Source: Bradyrhizobium sp. AS23.2 (GTDB lineage Bacteria; Pseudomonadota; Alphaproteobacteria; Rhizobiales; Xanthobacteraceae). Taken from it: a stretch of 33,412 nucleotides of DNA. The notes beneath the pieces are model-generated. The model was not told where the DNA came from. It saw nothing but the letters and a program-made list of their open reading frames with translations, and ran no database searches. Each line of letters starts with the position of its first letter. The first letter of the stretch is position 1. This document shows, piece by piece, positions 32,648 to 33,412 of the stretch. The translations under genes and the position numbers were made by a program. The stretch covers positions 1 to 33,412 of the forward strand of contig NZ_LGHM01000122.1 in assembly GCF_001908185.1 (NCBI RefSeq), in the 5' to 3' direction.

Positions 32648-32648
32648 G

Positions 32649-33101
32649 TCACACTCCCGTCGATGCGAGATAGACGGCGTTCTCGATGCGCTGGTAGCAG
32701 CCGCAGCGGCAGATGTTTCCGGACATGCCCTGGCGGATCTGGTCGTGTGAGGGTTTGGGGTTGTCCATCAGCAGTGCGGCGGCCTGCATGATCTGGCCGG
32801 TCTGGCAAAAGCCGCATTGGGGAACGTTGAGCTGGCGCCAGGCCTTCTGGACGGGATGATCGCCGTTCGGATGCAGCCCCTCGATCGTGGTGACCTCGCG
32901 CCCCGCGACGTCGTTGATCGATGTGATGCAGGCGCGCACCGCTTCCTTGTCGACAATGACCGTGCAGGAGCCGCACAGGGCCTCGCCGCAGCCGTATTTG
33001 GTGCCGGTGAGCCCGGCCTCGTCACGCAGGAACCAGAGTAACGAGAGATCCGGGTCGCCGTCCCAGCTCTGTTCCTGGCCGTTGATCTTCACCTTGATCA
33101 T
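32649..33101 (-). CDS. [2Fe-2S] small subunit, isoquinoline 1-oxidoreductase alpha (IorA) type
   Basis: A 150-residue partner of the large subunit. The first cluster is bound by Cys38, Cys43, Cys46 and Cys58 (YGCGEALCGSC, then RACI). The second is bound by Cys96, Cys99, Cys131 and Cys133 (QCGFCQTGQ, NICRCGCY). It has no signal peptide of its own and would be carried across the membrane with the Tat-bearing large subunit. GGGA lies a few bases before ATG 33101. The GCGEALCGSC form and QTG (not TPG) are typical of the IorA group rather than CoxS. Confidence 0.93.
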   Translation of the reverse strand: MIKVKINGQEQSWDGDPDLSLLWFLRDEAGLTGTKYGCGEALCGSCTVIVDKEAVRACITSINDVAGREVTTIEGLHPNGDHPVQKAWRQLNVPQCGFCQTGQIMQAAALLMDNPKPSHDQIRQGMSGNICRCGCYQRIENAVYLASTGV

Positions 33102-33290
33102 GATCGTCCCTCGCTCTTCATAAGCTTGCCGATTCTGGGATTTTCCGACGTCGGCCCGCGCAAAGCCGTTGCGTCGTGTCGCATCTCCGCCAGTTATCCT
33201 GCGCGGGCAGATCCCGGCAGGAGGCTAGAAAGCGAATCGCAATGTCCGGATGTGCTCGATACCTCCCGTCGTCTTGTTGCGGCCACAGGA

Positions 33291-33393
33291 AAAGTACGTC
33301 CCCTAGTCCCTCTCGCAACTCATTGAAAGTGCAAGTGCTTGGATTGAGTGCTGCGAGTCTTGGGCGGAGATCGCCGGACAAAGTATGTCCCCT
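33291..33393. repeat. Pair of 14-bp direct repeats in the right-end intergenic region
   Basis: AAAGTACGTCCCCT (33291-33304) recurs as AAAGTATGTCCCCT (33380-33393) with one difference, 89 bp apart. Similar phrases occur beside insertion sequences in rhizobial genomes, as far as I recall, so these may be remnants of an element end. The 311-bp stretch 33102-33412 should also contain the promoter of the IorAB-type operon. I see no convincing gene in it. Confidence 0.35.
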
Positions 33394-33412
33394 GACCAGA
33401 GCCATGTCACGT

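Noticed and set aside
33118..33405. 95-codon minus-strand open frame upstream of the IorA-like gene
   Set aside because: No ribosome-binding site or domain, and it spans the 14-bp direct repeats and the expected promoter region.

Overview
The window looks like a chromosomal segment of an alphaproteobacterium of the Bradyrhizobium type. The reasons are high GC with strongly GC-biased third positions, a metallo-beta-lactamase very close to what I remember of the B. japonicum enzyme BJP-1, a DUF3551-type small secreted protein, a perfect FixK/FNR box, and the dispersed palindromes with GAGCATGATC arms common in that group. I see no tRNA, rRNA, CRISPR array, phage gene or intact insertion sequence. 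Genus assignment is inference.

Layout. (1) 1-4014, minus strand: an operon for an ABC importer of the taurine/nitrate/sulfonate class (binding protein, permease, ATPase) followed by an M20-family N-carbamoyl-amino-acid hydrolase-type amidase; another gene starts at the left edge. (2) 4015-9354: histidine utilisation. hutF-hutC run leftward and hutI-hutH run rightward from a shared promoter region holding a perfect 16-bp HutC-type operator. hutU survives only as a 3' fragment and no hutG is visible. (3) 9362-18600: a TetR regulator facing a long operon, separated by two copies of a palindromic operator. The operon encodes a three-subunit molybdenum hydroxylase of the CO-dehydrogenase/xanthine-dehydrogenase family (medium, small and large subunits) and a complete branched-chain-amino-acid-type ABC importer. 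The large-subunit gene carries a +1 frameshift in a G7 tract.

(4) 18609-22533, minus strand: a BJP-1-like subclass B3 metallo-beta-lactamase, an orphan truncated TonB-receptor plug, a protein with about nine 39-residue Ala/Glu/Pro/Val repeats (also frameshifted in a G tract), and a small secreted protein. (5) 22534-25294: tupA (tungstate-binding protein) behind a highly structured leader, converging on an arsC-tupB pair, then a small secreted protein. (6) 25345-27298: an HdeA-like remnant, a FixK box, 3-hydroxyacyl-CoA dehydrogenase and a group III truncated haemoglobin. (7) 27543-33101: a Rieske protein and a PQQ-dependent alcohol dehydrogenase with the Asp-x-Asp signature of lanthanide enzymes, converging on an isoquinoline-1-oxidoreductase-type molybdenum hydroxylase pair.

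Together this is an accessory catabolic region: amidated or carbamoylated nitrogen compounds, histidine, an unknown heterocycle or aldehyde imported by the Liv-type system, and periplasmic alcohol/aldehyde oxidation. Two molybdenum hydroxylases and an oxyanion (tungstate) transporter share the window. The best candidates for undescribed biology are the TetR-hydroxylase-importer cassette, the structured tupA leader with its split transporter, and the Rieske/PQQ-dehydrogenase/IorAB neighbourhood.
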